DNA of 64,000 nucleotides from an uncultured Oscillibacter sp. (GTDB lineage Bacteria > Bacillota > Clostridia > Oscillospirales > Oscillospiraceae): positions 62,031 to 126,030 of the forward strand of contig CAJTSM010000001.1 in the NCBI GenBank assembly GCA_910578935.1. Reading direction: 5' to 3'. A program made the translations under genes and the position numbers. Under the pieces are notes generated by a model that searched no databases, was not told the DNA's origin, and saw nothing but the letters and a program-made list of their open reading frames with translations. Within the stretch, counting starts at the first letter, position 1. Every line of letters begins with the position of its first letter. Positions 53,858-62,123 of this stretch are shown in pieces.

Positions 53858-55984
53858 GTGGAAAATCAGGACATAACCACAGCCCACAAGCTCGTTTCAG
53901 AGGCCGCCCCCGCGGTGGCGCTGCCCCGCACCATTCACCTGGTCCCCATGGACCATTTAAACGGATTTGATGTGCGGCCCGGCTTTTATGAGATCAACGG
54001 CGCCACAGCCATCCCCGGCGGCGTAAACTTTACGGTCCATTCCCATGGGGCCACAGCCATTGAACTGCTGCTCTTCCGGCGGGAAGAGGCGGAGCCCTAT
54101 GCCGTCCTGCCTTTCCCGGAGCGATACCGCATCGGGAACGTATATTCCATGATCGTATTCAAGCTGAACATAGAGGAGTTTGAGTACGCCTTCCGGGTAG
54201 ACGGCCCCCGGGACCTGGAAAAGGGCCTGATCTTTGACAAGACAAAGTATTTACTGGACCCCTATGCCCGGGCTGTAACGGGCCAGAGCCGGTGGGGTGT
54301 GAAGGATGGCTCCGGCCAGCATTACAAAGCCCGGGTCGTGAAAGACGATTTCGACTGGGGCAACATGACTAGGCCGCTGATCCCCATGGAAGACCTGGTG
54401 ATTTACGAGCTCCATGTTCGGGGCTTTACCATCCACGAATCCTCCGCCGTTGCCGCGCCGGGAACCTTTGAAGGGCTCCGGGAAAAGATACCCTATTTAA
54501 AGGAACTGGGCGTCAACGCCGTGGAGCTGATGCCCATTTTCGAGTTCGATGAAATGCAGGACGCCCGGCAGGTGGACGGGGAGCAGCTCTACAACTACTG
54601 GGGCTACAACACCGTCAGCTTCTTTGCCCCCAATACCAGCTATGCCTCCGGCTTGGAATACAACCGGGAGGGCAACGAGCTGAAGCGCCTCATTCAGGAC
54701 TGCAATGAAAACGGCATTGAGGTATACCTGGACGTGGTCTTCAACCACACGGCAGAGGGCAATGAGGACGGCCCCTTCTTCTCCTTCAAGGGGTTTGACA
54801 ACAACATCTACTATTTACTTACCCCCGGCGGGCAGTATTATAACTTCAGCGGCTGCGGAAACACGCTGAACTGCAACCACCCCATTGTGCACCAGATGAT
54901 CATCGACTGCCTCCGGTACTGGGTGACTACTTACCACATCAGCGGCTTTCGCTTTGACCTGGCCTCCATCCTGGGGCGGAATGAGGACGGCAGCCCCATG
55001 AACAAGCCCCCCCTGCTCCAGGCCATGGCTTTTGATCCCATTCTAGGGGATGTGAAGCTCATCGCGGAGGCCTGGGACGCCGGCGGGCTGTACCAGGTGG
55101 GCAGCTTCCCCGCCTGGAACCGCTGGGCGGAGTGGAACGGCCGCTACCGGGACGACATGCGCCGCTACCTCAAGGGCGACGCCGGCTGCGCCCAGGCCGC
55201 CGCTCTGCGGATGATCGGTTCCCGGGACATTTATCAGTCCGGGGAGCGAAAAAACGCCTCGGTAAATTTCATCACCTGCCATGACGGCTTCACCCTGTGG
55301 GACCTGTACTCTTACAACGTCAAGCACAACGAAAAAAACGGCTGGGGAGGCACCGACGGCGCCAATGACAACAACAGCTGGAACTGCGGCATTGAGGGGA
55401 AAACGGACGACCCGGAAATCAACACCCTCCGCCGCCGTATGGTCCGCAACGCCTTCGCCCTGCTGATGTGCAGCAGGGGTATTCCCATGTTTCTGGCGGG
55501 AGACGAGTTCTGCAACACCCAATTTGGAAATAACAACGCCTACTGCCAGGACAATTTGACCTCCTGGCTGGACTGGCGGATGCTGGAGGACAATCGCGAC
55601 ATGTTCCGCTTCTTCCAGTTCATGATCGCCTTGCGGAAGCGCTTCCGCATTCTCCGGACCAATCTCTCCGACGGATATTACGGCTTTCCCGACGTCAGCT
55701 TCCACGGTGTAACTCCCTGGCACAGCCAGTTTGAGGACCATGAACGGTATGTGGGCGTACTTTTTGCCGGACAGGGGGAGGGAGAGGCGCCCCAGATTCT
55801 CTATGCCGCCTCCAACGCCTATTGGAAATCCCTGGATGTGGAACTGCCGGAGCTGCCCTCCCATCTGTGCTGGGAACAGCTGGTGGACACCTGGGATGCG
55901 GCTCAGTCCGCTATGGACATCCCGGACGGCCGGTTCTCCATCGGTCCCCGGAGCGTGAAGGTCTTCGCCGCCCGGCCCCGGTAA
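53858..55984 (+). CDS. glgX: glycogen debranching enzyme / isoamylase-type (GH13)
   Basis: 708 residues. CBM48 N-terminal domain (about 35-150), then a GH13 barrel with Asp367 (GFRFDLASI), Glu404 (LIAEAWDAGG) and Asp476 (TCHDGFTLWD). NNSWNCG and GDEFCNTQFGNNNAYCQDN are typical of GlgX/isoamylase. It hydrolyses alpha-1,6 branches left by phosphorylase. Pullulanase type I cannot be excluded but the signatures favour GlgX. GTG start with GGAAGGAG upstream; earlier in-frame ATG codons lie in the promoter and are rejected. Unlinked from the main glg operon, 36 kb away. Confidence 0.9.
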   Translation: MENQDITTAHKLVSEAAPAVALPRTIHLVPMDHLNGFDVRPGFYEINGATAIPGGVNFTVHSHGATAIELLLFRREEAEPYAVLPFPERYRIGNVYSMIVFKLNIEEFEYAFRVDGPRDLEKGLIFDKTKYLLDPYARAVTGQSRWGVKDGSGQHYKARVVKDDFDWGNMTRPLIPMEDLVIYELHVRGFTIHESSAVAAPGTFEGLREKIPYLKELGVNAVELMPIFEFDEMQDARQVDGEQLYNYWGYNTVSFFAPNTSYASGLEYNREGNELKRLIQDCNENGIEVYLDVVFNHTAEGNEDGPFFSFKGFDNNIYYLLTPGGQYYNFSGCGNTLNCNHPIVHQMIIDCLRYWVTTYHISGFRFDLASILGRNEDGSPMNKPPLLQAMAFDPILGDVKLIAEAWDAGGLYQVGSFPAWNRWAEWNGRYRDDMRRYLKGDAGCAQAAALRMIGSRDIYQSGERKNASVNFITCHDGFTLWDLYSYNVKHNEKNGWGGTDGANDNNSWNCGIEGKTDDPEINTLRRRMVRNAFALLMCSRGIPMFLAGDEFCNTQFGNNNAYCQDNLTSWLDWRMLEDNRDMFRFFQFMIALRKRFRILRTNLSDGYYGFPDVSFHGVTPWHSQFEDHERYVGVLFAGQGEGEAPQILYAASNAYWKSLDVELPELPSHLCWEQLVDTWDAAQSAMDIPDGRFSIGPRSVKVFAARPR

Positions 55985-55991
55985 AGGCGGT

Positions 55992-56126
55992 ATGGATATC
56001 GCGGAGTTTTTTCAGCGGCTGACAATCGTCTTGGCACTGACGCTGCCGGGTTTGAGGTTTTGTCTCTGGATCATGAAGAAAGTGTCACCTGACGTCTCTT
56101 CCCCCGCCGTGACGGACCAACTCTGA
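55992..56126 (+). CDS. possible small membrane peptide after glgX
   Basis: 44 residues with one hydrophobic stretch (about 10-28, LTIVLALTLPGLRFCLWIM) and a polar tail. AAAGGCGG precedes the ATG and the gene begins 7 bases after the glgX stop. No homology is recalled. It could be chance; conservation would decide. Confidence 0.35.
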   Translation: MDIAEFFQRLTIVLALTLPGLRFCLWIMKKVSPDVSSPAVTDQL

Positions 56127-56169
56127 GCAGGCCCGCCCCGGACTGGTGAAAAAAGAGAAGAACGTAGAA

Positions 56170-56198
56170 GGAGCGTCCCGCCGGGCGCCCCTTTTTTT
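56170..56198 (+). terminator. terminator after glgX
   Basis: GGAGCGTCCC and GGGCGCCCC form a stem with one mismatch and a 3-4 base loop, followed by seven Ts. Confidence 0.8.
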
Positions 56199-56230
56199 CG
56201 CGCTTTCCCGCCGGAGGGAGCAAAAACCTA

Positions 56231-56260
56231 TTGCCGAACAGCCCCGCCGTCTGCTATAAT
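56231..56260 (+). promoter_or_regulatory. promoter of the nhaC-mgl-por operon
   Basis: TTGCCG (56231-56236), 18-base spacer, TATAAT (56255-56260), about 30 bases before the start codon. No SAM riboswitch or T-box lies in this short leader. Confidence 0.65.
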
Positions 56261-56291
56261 TTTGGACAAGAAGGAGGAAGGAGAAATTACA

Positions 56292-57722
56292 ATGGAACAG
56301 AATCTGAACGAGAAAAGCAGCGGCCTGGCACTGGTCCCCTTTTTGATCTTCGTGGCAATTTACCTGGGCGCGGGTCTGATCTTACAGGCCCAGGGCGTAG
56401 AGATGGCGTTTTACCAGTTCCCCTCCGTCACCGCCATGTTTATCGCCCTTCTGGCGGCCTTTGCCATCACCAAAGGCCCCCTGGACCAGCGCTTCGCCAT
56501 CTTTGCCAAGGGCGCGTCCAACATCGACGTGCTCACCATGCTGATGATCTACCTGCTGGCAGGGGCCTTTTCCAGCGTGGCAACCTCTATGGGCGGGCGG
56601 GACGCTACCGTCAATTTGGGACTCTCCCTGGTCCCCGTGCAGTTCCTGGCCGCCGGCGTGTTCATCATTTCCGCTTTCATGGGCACCGCCACCGGCACCT
56701 CTATGGGAACCATCAGCGCCATTGTCCCCATTGCTGTGGGCGTGGCGGACAAAAGCGGGCTGTCCATCCCCCTGATGGTGGGCGCCTGCGTAGGCGGCGC
56801 CATGTTCGGCGACAACCTGTCCATGATTTCCGACACCACCATCGCCGCCACCCGCTCTCAGGGCTGTGAAATGCGGGACAAATTCCGGGTAAACTTCTTC
56901 ATCGCCTTGCCCGCCGCCCTGATTACGGTCGCCGTACTGCTGGTGGCAGGCCGCCCCGAAGTCATGCCGGTGATGGACGATTTGAGCTTCAGCGTCATCA
57001 AAGTGGTTCCCTATCTGTTGGTTCTGATCCTGGCGCTGATCGGTATGAACGTGTTCCTGGTGTTGACCATCGGTATCTTTGTAGCCGGCATCATCGGCAT
57101 CGCGACCGCCTCTATGGACCTCTTCGGATTTGCCCAGGCGGTTTGGGGCGGCTTTACCGGCATGAACGAGGTGTTTTTCCTAACCCTGTTCTGCGGCGGC
57201 ATGAGCGAGATGATCGCCCACAACGGCGGAATCAACTGGCTGATTTTCAAACTCCGGGGCATGATGCGGGGCAACCGGTCCGCCCAGGTGGGAATCGCCG
57301 CCCTGGTATCCCTGTCCGATTTTGCCACCGCCAACAACACCGTGGCCATTGTGGTCAGCGGCAGTATGGCCAAGGAAATCAGCCAGAAGTACAAAGTGGA
57401 CCCCCGACGGACCGCATCCCTGCTGGACGTGTTCTCCTGCGTGTTTCAGGGGATCATTCCCTACGGCGCGCAGCTGCTGTCCGCCGCCGCCCTGTCTGTC
57501 GCCAACGGCTGCCCCATGAATCCCATGGACATCATCCCAAACCTGTGGTACTGCTGGATTCTGGCTATTGTGGGCATCGCCTCCATCTTCATCCCCTTTG
57601 CCGACGGAACCTGCAAAAAGGACCCCTGGAACTGGGAATATGATGTGGCCGAGTCCGGCGTGGCCGCCAAAAAGGCCCTGTTGGAAACTGAGGCGGCAGC
57701 TGAAAAGGAGCACGGCGCATAA
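56292..57722 (+). CDS. NhaC-family antiporter-type transporter (possible methionine uptake)
   Basis: 476 residues, about eleven membrane segments. GACVGGAMFGDNLSMISDTT and FATANNTVAIVVSG are NhaC-family signatures. Classical NhaC exchanges Na+ for H+, but some family members next to methionine genes are predicted methionine transporters (MetT type). Being 32 bases upstream of a methionine gamma-lyase favours amino-acid transport here (inference). AAGGAGAAATTACA precedes the ATG at 56292; the longer frame through the promoter is rejected. Confidence 0.85.
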   Translation: MEQNLNEKSSGLALVPFLIFVAIYLGAGLILQAQGVEMAFYQFPSVTAMFIALLAAFAITKGPLDQRFAIFAKGASNIDVLTMLMIYLLAGAFSSVATSMGGRDATVNLGLSLVPVQFLAAGVFIISAFMGTATGTSMGTISAIVPIAVGVADKSGLSIPLMVGACVGGAMFGDNLSMISDTTIAATRSQGCEMRDKFRVNFFIALPAALITVAVLLVAGRPEVMPVMDDLSFSVIKVVPYLLVLILALIGMNVFLVLTIGIFVAGIIGIATASMDLFGFAQAVWGGFTGMNEVFFLTLFCGGMSEMIAHNGGINWLIFKLRGMMRGNRSAQVGIAALVSLSDFATANNTVAIVVSGSMAKEISQKYKVDPRRTASLLDVFSCVFQGIIPYGAQLLSAAALSVANGCPMNPMDIIPNLWYCWILAIVGIASIFIPFADGTCKKDPWNWEYDVAESGVAAKKALLETEAAAEKEHGA

Positions 57723-57754
57723 GGCGGCGTGAAAAAGAAAGGAAGGCTCTCACT

Positions 57755-58954
57755 ATGATTCATCACAAACACCAAGGATTTGCCACCCGTCAGATTCACG
57801 CCGGCAAGGCCGAAAACACCGCCGGGGCCCTTTGCGCCCCAATCTATCAGACCTCCACGTTCGCCTTTGCGTCTGTAGAACAGGGCGGCGCCCGCTTCGC
57901 CGGAACGGAAGAGGGTTACATCTACACGCGTTTGAGCAACCCTACCACCGCCCTGGTAGAGGCCAAACTGGCGGACCTGGAGGGCGGTGAAGCCGCGTTG
58001 GCCACTGCCTCCGGCATGGGCGCCATCTCTACCGCTCTATGGAGTTCCGTTACCGCGGGAGATGAGATCGTGGCGGATGAGACGCTTTACGGCTGCACCT
58101 ATTCCCTGCTGGAGCATGGCCTGGCCCAGTTCGGCGTCAAAGCCGCTTTTACCGACCTGACCGATCCGGAAAATTTGAAAAAAGTTATGACCGGCCAGAC
58201 CAAGGTGGTCTATTTTGAAACTCCCTGCAACCCTACCATGAAAATCCTGGACATTGCCCGCATCGCCGAAACCGCGCATAAGATCAACCCCCATGTCCGG
58301 GTAATGGTGGACAACACCTTCTGCACGCCTTACCTCCAGCGCCCGCTGGAGCTGGGGGCCGACGTGGTGGTCCACAGCGCCACAAAATACCTCAACGGCC
58401 ATGGAGACGTCATCGCCGGAGCCATTGCCGGCAGCCGGGAGTTTGTCGACCGGTGCCGGGCCTTTGGACTGAAAGACTTGACCGGCGCGGTCCTCAGCCC
58501 TTTCGACGCCTTCCTGCTGGCCCGAGGTTTGAAGACTCTGGACATCCGCATGGAACGCCACTGCGCCAACGCCCAAAAAGTGGCCGAATTCTTTGAATCT
58601 CACCCCGCCGTTTCCAAGGTCTATTATCCCGGCCTGGCCAGCTTTGAGGGCCACGAGACAGCCGCGAAGCAGATGAAACTGCCCGGCGGCATGATCTCCC
58701 TGGAGCTGAAGGCCGGGAGGGCCGCCACCGCCGCCGCCCTGAACAAGCTGGAGCTATGCACCGTGGCCGTCTCCCTGGGCGACGCCGAAACCCTGGTGGA
58801 ACATCCCGCCACCATGACCCACTCCGCTTACTCCGCCGGGGAGTTAAAGGCCGCCGGCATTTCCGAGGGCCTGGTCCGCGTCAGCGTGGGCCTGGAGGAC
58901 GCTGAGGACATCATCGCCGATTTCAAATTTGTATTGGATTCTTTGGCACTATAA
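57755..58954 (+). CDS. mgl: methionine gamma-lyase
   Basis: 399 residues, Cys/Met-metabolism PLP family. PLP lysine in VVVHSATKYLNGHGD, the YIYTRLSNPT active-site block, and Cys114 in ETLYGCTYS, equivalent to the Cys116 found in characterised methionine gamma-lyases and replaced in cystathionine lyases. It splits methionine into 2-oxobutyrate, methanethiol and ammonia. GAAAGGAAGG precedes the ATG. The downstream oxoacid oxidoreductase could consume the 2-oxobutyrate. Cystathionine gamma-lyase is the alternative. Confidence 0.88.
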   Translation: MIHHKHQGFATRQIHAGKAENTAGALCAPIYQTSTFAFASVEQGGARFAGTEEGYIYTRLSNPTTALVEAKLADLEGGEAALATASGMGAISTALWSSVTAGDEIVADETLYGCTYSLLEHGLAQFGVKAAFTDLTDPENLKKVMTGQTKVVYFETPCNPTMKILDIARIAETAHKINPHVRVMVDNTFCTPYLQRPLELGADVVVHSATKYLNGHGDVIAGAIAGSREFVDRCRAFGLKDLTGAVLSPFDAFLLARGLKTLDIRMERHCANAQKVAEFFESHPAVSKVYYPGLASFEGHETAAKQMKLPGGMISLELKAGRAATAAALNKLELCTVAVSLGDAETLVEHPATMTHSAYSAGELKAAGISEGLVRVSVGLEDAEDIIADFKFVLDSLAL

Positions 58955-58984
58955 GGAAACTAATTTGAAAGGGGACAACAGCGC

Positions 58985-59620
58985 ATGAAAGACATCGTAG
59001 AGATCCGCTGGCACGGCCGGGGAGGCCAGGGGGCAAAGACCGCTTCCCTGCTGCTGGCGGACGCGGCGTTCAACACGGGCAAATACGTCCAGGGCTTCCC
59101 GGAGTACGGTCCGGAGCGGATGGGCGCGCCCATCACGGCATATAACCGCATCAGCTCGGAGCGGAGCACGGTACATTCCAACATCTATGAGCCGGATTAC
59201 GTGGTAGTCGTGGACGAGACTCTGATCTCCTCTGTGGATGTCACCGCGGGCCTCAAAAAGGAAGGGGCCATCGTCATCAACTCCGGCAAATCCCCGGAGG
59301 AACTGCGGCCTTTGCTCAAGGGCTACGAAGGCCGGGTGTGCACCATCGACGCCGGGAAGATCAGTGAGGAAGAGCTGGGGAAGAACTTCCCCAACACCCC
59401 CATGCTGGCCGCCATCGTCAAAGTTTCCGGCGTGGTCAACGCGGAGGAGTTTATCCAGGACATGGAGGCCTCCTTCAAGCATAAGTTTGCCGCCAAGCCC
59501 CAGGTCATCGAGGGCAACATGCGGGCCCTGAAACGCTCTATGAAGGAGGTCCGCGTGTGCGGGCCGGAAATACCGGGAGGCCCGCAGGCCGAGACGGTAG
59601 AGGAGGTCAAGGAAGGATGA
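58985..59620 (+). CDS. porC: 2-oxoacid:ferredoxin oxidoreductase, gamma subunit
   Basis: 211 residues. EIRWHGRGGQGAKTASLLLAD opens the family, and a conserved EYGPERMGAP block follows. It is the gamma part of four-subunit pyruvate/2-oxoacid:ferredoxin oxidoreductases, contributing to the coenzyme A site. GAAAGGGGACAACAGCGC precedes the ATG, 30 bases after mgl. Its stop overlaps the delta-subunit start. Confidence 0.92.
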   Translation: MKDIVEIRWHGRGGQGAKTASLLLADAAFNTGKYVQGFPEYGPERMGAPITAYNRISSERSTVHSNIYEPDYVVVVDETLISSVDVTAGLKKEGAIVINSGKSPEELRPLLKGYEGRVCTIDAGKISEEELGKNFPNTPMLAAIVKVSGVVNAEEFIQDMEASFKHKFAAKPQVIEGNMRALKRSMKEVRVCGPEIPGGPQAETVEEVKEG

Positions 59621-59925
59621 GCCATTTCGCAAAAGATATGACCCCTCAGGTTACTTGGAGGGACATCACCCCCGGCGGTGCGATCTTTGAGGGCGGCACC
59701 TCTGAAGTCGTAGAAACCGGCGACTGGCGGACGATGAAGCCGGTGCTGGACACGGACAAGTGCAAACAGTGCCTGCTGTGCGCTCCGGTGTGCCCGGACA
59801 TGTCCATTCCCGTGGGCAAGGACGGCAAGCGCGGCGATTTCAACTACTTCTTCTGCAAGGGCTGCGGCATCTGCGCCAATGTCTGCCCCTTTGGGGCCAT
59901 CACCATGGTAAAGGAGGAGAAGTGA
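59617..59925 (+). CDS. porD: 2-oxoacid:ferredoxin oxidoreductase, delta (ferredoxin) subunit
   Basis: 102 residues. Two [4Fe-4S] motifs, CKQCLLCAPVCPD and CKGCGICANVCPF, near residues 49-95. It passes electrons from the thiamine site to free ferredoxin. ATG at 59617 overlaps the porC stop as ATGA; a longer frame inside porC is rejected. Confidence 0.93.
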   Translation: MSHFAKDMTPQVTWRDITPGGAIFEGGTSEVVETGDWRTMKPVLDTDKCKQCLLCAPVCPDMSIPVGKDGKRGDFNYFFCKGCGICANVCPFGAITMVKEEK

Positions 59926-59926
59926 T

Positions 59927-61105
59927 ATGAGTATCCGAGAGAGGCTGTCCGGCAATGAGGCTGTGGCCTATGCCATGAAGCAGATCAACCCCGACGTGAT
60001 GGGCGCGTATCCCATTACGCCGTCCACGGAAATTCCCCAGTATTTCTCCGCCTACGTGGACAACGGCGAAGTGGACACGGAATTCATCGCCGTGGAATCC
60101 GAGCACAGCGCCATGTCTACCTGCATCGGCGCGGAGGCGGCGGGCTGCCGGGCTATTTCCGCCACCAGCTCCTGCGGCCTCATCTACATGGCCGAGATGC
60201 TGTACGTGGCGGCCTCCGACCGCCTGCCCATCACCCTGGCGGTTTCCTGCCGCGCCCTGTCCGGCCCCATCAACATCAACAACGACCACTCCGACGCCAT
60301 GGCGGTCCGGGACGCGGGCTGGCTGATGCTGTTTGCCGAGACGAACCAGGAGGCCTATGACAACTACCTCCAGGCCATGCGGATTGGCGAGGCGGTGAGT
60401 CTCCCCATCATGATCTGCCAGGACGGCTTCATCACCTCCCACGCCATCGAGAACATCGAGCTGGAGGACACCGAGGCGGTGCGGAAATTCGTGGGCGAGT
60501 ACAAACCCGCACATTTCCTTCTGAACAAGGACGAGCCCATCGCCGTGGGCCCCTACTCCACCCCGGTCTACTACATGGAAACCAAGCGGCAGCAGGCCCA
60601 GGCCATGCTGGACGCGAAGGACGTCATCAAAAAGGTGGCGGACGAATTCGCCTCTTGGACAGGCCGGCAGTACGGGCTCATTGAGAAATACGAGATGGAC
60701 GACGCGGAAGAGGCCATCCTCATCATCGGTTCCTCCGCCGGAACGGCCCGGGAGGCCATCAAGCAGCTCCGGGCGGAGGGCAAGAAAGCCGGCATGATTA
60801 AGATCCGGAGCTTCCGCCCCTTCCCCGCCGAGGAAATCGCCGGGGCGCTGAAAAACGTGAAGGCCTTCGCCGCCATGGACAAAGACGACAGCTTCAACGC
60901 CCACTGCGGCCCTATCTTTGCCGAAACCTGCGCGGGCCTCTATGCGGGCGGAGTCAGCGGGCCCAGGGGGATCAGCTATATCTACGGCCTGGGCGGCCGG
61001 GACGTGCGGGTGGAGAGCATCCAGCGTGTCTTCGCGGACCTGGAGAAGATCGCCGAAACCGGCGACGCGGGCGAAACCTACCGCTATCTGGACGTGCGGG
61101 AATAA
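59927..61105 (+). CDS. porA: 2-oxoacid:ferredoxin oxidoreductase, alpha subunit
   Basis: 392 residues. GNEAVAYAMKQINPDVMGAYPITPSTE is the classical alpha-subunit opening, with a transketolase-like C-terminal part. It forms the thiamine diphosphate active site with the beta subunit. GGAGGAGAAGTGAT precedes the ATG, one base after the porD stop. Confidence 0.93.
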   Translation: MSIRERLSGNEAVAYAMKQINPDVMGAYPITPSTEIPQYFSAYVDNGEVDTEFIAVESEHSAMSTCIGAEAAGCRAISATSSCGLIYMAEMLYVAASDRLPITLAVSCRALSGPININNDHSDAMAVRDAGWLMLFAETNQEAYDNYLQAMRIGEAVSLPIMICQDGFITSHAIENIELEDTEAVRKFVGEYKPAHFLLNKDEPIAVGPYSTPVYYMETKRQQAQAMLDAKDVIKKVADEFASWTGRQYGLIEKYEMDDAEEAILIIGSSAGTAREAIKQLRAEGKKAGMIKIRSFRPFPAEEIAGALKNVKAFAAMDKDDSFNAHCGPIFAETCAGLYAGGVSGPRGISYIYGLGGRDVRVESIQRVFADLEKIAETGDAGETYRYLDVRE

Positions 61106-61121
61106 GGAGGGAAGAGTCAAT

Positions 61122-62054
61122 ATGGCCTATAATCTGAAAGAAAACGTCATGAAGGAGGACCGCCTTGCCGGCGGTCACAGAATGTGCGCGGGCTGCGGCT
61201 GCCCCATTGCCGTGCGGACCGTACTGCGGGCCTTGGAGCCGGAAGACCACGCCGTGGTCTGTTCCGCCACCAGCTGCCTGGAAGTTTCCTCTTTTATGTA
61301 TCCCTATACATCCTACAAAGACAGCTTCATCCACAACGCTTTTGAGAACGCGGCGGCGACCCTGTCCGGTGTGGAGACGGCTTACCGCGCCATGAAAAAA
61401 CGGGGCAAAATCGACGCCAACTACAAATTTATTGCCTTCGGCGGCGACGGCGGCACTTACGACATCGGGTTCCAGAGCCTGTCCGGGGCCATGGAGCGGG
61501 GTCACGACATGGTTTACGTCTGCTATGACAACGAGGCGTATATGAACACGGGCATCCAGCGCTCCAGCTCCACGCCCCATTTTGCGGATACGACTACCAC
61601 CCCGGTGGGCAAGGTCGTCCCCGGCAAGCCCCAGCAGAAGAAGAACCTGACAAAGATCATGGTAGCCCATGGAATTCCGTATGTTGCCCAGACAACCTTC
61701 ATCGGGAACTTCAAGGATATCACCGAGAAGTCTCACAAGGCCATCTACACCCCCGGCGCGGCCTTTCTGAACGTGATGGCCCCCTGCCCGAGAGGCTGGC
61801 GGTATCCCAGCGAGAAGATGATGGAGATTACGAAGCTGGCAGTGGAAACCTGCGTGTGGCCGCTGTATGAGGTCATTGAAGGCAAATACATTCTCAGCTA
61901 CAAACCGAAGAACAAGCTGCCCGTAGAGGAATACCTGAAAGTCCAGGGCCGCTTCGCCCACATGTTCAAGCCCGGCAGCGAATGGATGATTGAGGAGGCC
62001 CAGAAGGAAGTCGACAAGAACTGGGAGAACCTTCTCAAACTCTGCGAGCTATAA
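61122..62054 (+). CDS. porB: 2-oxoacid:ferredoxin oxidoreductase, beta subunit
   Basis: 310 residues. Cluster cysteines MCAGCGCPIAVRT and the thiamine-diphosphate motif GGDGGTYDIGFQ followed by YDNEAYMNTGIQRS. With porA-C-D it oxidises a 2-oxoacid to acyl-CoA, CO2 and reduced ferredoxin. The motif set is that of pyruvate or 2-oxobutyrate enzymes; 2-oxobutyrate is favoured by the mgl neighbour. AAGGAGGGAAGAGTCAAT precedes the ATG at 61122. Confidence 0.93.
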   Translation: MAYNLKENVMKEDRLAGGHRMCAGCGCPIAVRTVLRALEPEDHAVVCSATSCLEVSSFMYPYTSYKDSFIHNAFENAAATLSGVETAYRAMKKRGKIDANYKFIAFGGDGGTYDIGFQSLSGAMERGHDMVYVCYDNEAYMNTGIQRSSSTPHFADTTTTPVGKVVPGKPQQKKNLTKIMVAHGIPYVAQTTFIGNFKDITEKSHKAIYTPGAAFLNVMAPCPRGWRYPSEKMMEITKLAVETCVWPLYEVIEGKYILSYKPKNKLPVEEYLKVQGRFAHMFKPGSEWMIEEAQKEVDKNWENLLKLCEL

Positions 62055-62062
62055 AAAACAAT

Positions 62063-62100
62063 AAGAAAAAGAGGCCGTCTTTTGACAGCCTCTTTTTCTT
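62063..62100. terminator. bidirectional terminator between the por operon and the hydrogenase
   Basis: AAGAAAAAGAGGC and GCCTCTTTTTCTT with a short inner GTC/GAC pairing and loop, flanked by A- and T-runs. It separates convergent genes. Confidence 0.9.
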
Positions 62101-62123
62101 GTTGTCAGAATATCGTTTTCGCG

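Noticed and set aside
55985..56291. Possible SAM riboswitch ahead of the transporter/methionine gamma-lyase operon
   Set aside because: The promoter leaves only about 25 bases before the start codon and no SAM-box pattern was seen; the upstream part is the glgX terminator.
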